This document shows, piece after piece, positions 5,939-6,443 of a stretch of DNA of 6,443 nucleotides. Each line of letters opens with the position of its first letter. Within the stretch, counting starts at the first letter, position 1. The stretch lies in the NCBI GenBank assembly GCA_028692275.1, contig JAQUXR010000045.1, positions 1-6,443 on the forward strand, read 5' to 3'. Below the pieces are notes generated by a model. It did no database searches and was not told where the DNA came from. It saw only the letters and a program-made list of their open reading frames with translations. This DNA comes from Frisingicoccus sp009929615. GTDB taxonomy: Bacteria > Bacillota > Clostridia > Lachnospirales > Lachnospiraceae. Made by a program: the position numbers and the translations under genes.

Positions 5939-6106
5939 ATAAAAAAGTATACTGAAATAAGAAAGCGATGTTCTTTGAAAACTAAATATGGTGGTTATTA
6001 TGAACAAAAGATACAAGATATTATAGTTGAACGATGGGGCGAAAATGGAGCATCGTTCAACAAGAAATTGCGCAGCTTATGGAAGATACATTCGGAGGAG
6101 AAATAA
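5939..6106 (+). pseudogene. Out-of-frame N-terminal portion of the toxin-like protein
   Basis: This frame is open from just after a TAA at 5936-5938 to a TAA at 6104-6106 and overlaps the toxin-like gene in another frame. It encodes KTKYGGYYEQKIQD, then IIVERWGENGASFNK, ending in phase at about 6064. The next codon of the other frame reads EIAQLMEDTFGG, and joining the two gives SFNKEIAQLMEDTFGGEI, which looks like one continuous domain start. One missing base in the AAGAAA run at 6062-6067 would explain the break. The only recognised start in this frame is TTG 5975, with a poor ribosome binding site. ATG 5968 (MFFEN, then stop) is in the toxin frame, so a second small indel near 5983 is possible. 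Confidence 0.5.
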
Positions 6107-6408
6107 AAATGGTGCCTAGAGTGAATGTTCCACAGGGTGTGTCGACTCCGGATTATTTGATAAATGGAAAGAAATTCGATTTGAAATCCATATCAGGGGA
6201 TAACAAAAATACACTTTACAATGCAGTGTCGAAGAAAAATAAGCAGTCGTCTAATTTCATTTTTGATATTAGTCAGAGTAAATTAAGTACAAGTGAAATT
6301 TTTGAGCAGATTGAAAGGCTGTACGCATCTAAGCACACTTCGTGGATTGATGAAATTATTGTCGTAAAGGATGGCAAAGTATTAAGAGTTACAGAAAGAA
6401 ATAAATAA
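6034..6408 (+). CDS. CdiA C-terminal tRNase-like toxin domain, probably N-terminally disrupted
   Basis: This frame encodes 124 residues resembling the CdiA C-terminal tRNase domain found at the ends of contact-dependent inhibition proteins and of some Firmicutes phage head proteins. Visible landmarks are FGGEI.MVPRVN (20-31), PQGVSTPDY (33-41), KFDLKSI (47-53), KKNKQSSNFIFDIS (67-80) and a last strand SWIDEIIVVKDGK (103-115). D40, D49 and K51 have the D..D-x-K spacing of PD-(D/E)xK-type nucleases, but this assignment is an inference. No signal peptide, delivery domain or membrane segment is present. ATG 6034 has no ribosome binding site and directly follows an in-frame TGA at 6028-6030, so it is unlikely to be the natural start. 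GGAGGAG before the in-frame ATG 6109 could give a shorter product lacking the domain start. Family membership is recalled, not searched. Confidence 0.62.
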   Translation: MGRKWSIVQQEIAQLMEDTFGGEIKMVPRVNVPQGVSTPDYLINGKKFDLKSISGDNKNTLYNAVSKKNKQSSNFIFDISQSKLSTSEIFEQIERLYASKHTSWIDEIIVVKDGKVLRVTERNK

Positions 6409-6443
6409 GGATTTGACCATCCGTCCTTGCTCAAAAGAGCTTA
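6409..6443. other. Right-edge tail with short inverted repeats
   Basis: The 35 nt after the toxin-like stop contain GGAT/ATCC (6409-6422) and GCTC-AAAA-GAGC (6430-6441) as small hairpins. GACCATCCGTCC could be the left arm of a longer terminator whose right arm lies beyond the window. No reading frame can be assigned here. Confidence 0.25.

Noticed and set aside
6056..6070. Programmed -1 frameshift joining the two toxin-like frames
   Set aside because: The bases CAAGAAATTG contain no X XXY YYZ slippery heptamer, and no downstream stimulatory structure is obvious, so a simple indel or sequencing error is more likely.
6094..6111. Internal start at ATG 6109 with GGAGGAG upstream
   Set aside because: The bases are needed to encode the conserved GGEIKM segment, and starting there would remove the start of the domain; kept only as a possibility.

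Overview
The window looks like a low-GC Firmicute chromosome, most likely a Lachnospiraceae/Clostridia gut-type anaerobe. This rests on the gene order, strong GGAGG-type ribosome binding sites, an FMN riboswitch with a terminator platform, and a product that closely resembles clostridial 4-hydroxybutyrate dehydrogenase. No database search was possible, so the organism call is an inference.

Positions 1-120 look like the edge of an insertion sequence. There is the first piece of a leftward (minus-strand) reading frame that resembles the N-terminus of an integrase-type transposase, a hairpin over its ribosome binding site, a 32-bp imperfect palindrome, and two copies of a 19-bp repeat.

Positions 150-5880 form one rightward transcription unit. 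A near-consensus promoter (TTGACA, 17 nt, TATTAT) leads into an FMN riboswitch, an 11-bp intrinsic terminator and a second terminator-like hairpin. Then come ribD, ribE, ribBA and ribH, the complete GTP/ribulose-5-phosphate-to-riboflavin set except for one phosphatase. RibBA opens the GTP ring and also makes the four-carbon unit. RibD deaminates and reduces the pyrimidine. RibH joins the two branches into lumazine and RibE dismutates lumazine to riboflavin. Directly behind ribH, 33 nt away, sits a HAD-superfamily phosphatase gene that is a good candidate for the missing dephosphorylation step. Only 15 nt further is a group III iron-dependent alcohol dehydrogenase with the features of 4-hydroxybutyrate dehydrogenase. 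A strong bipartite terminator closes the unit.

Positions 5881-6443 are a separate accessory island. It has its own strong extended -10 promoter and a small reading frame resembling the C-terminal tRNase toxin domain of CdiA-type and phage-borne polymorphic toxins. The toxin domain appears to have lost its natural N-terminus through a one-base frameshift, because a different frame immediately upstream encodes what looks like the continuation of the same protein. Any cognate immunity gene would lie beyond the right edge. I see no tRNA, rRNA or CRISPR array.
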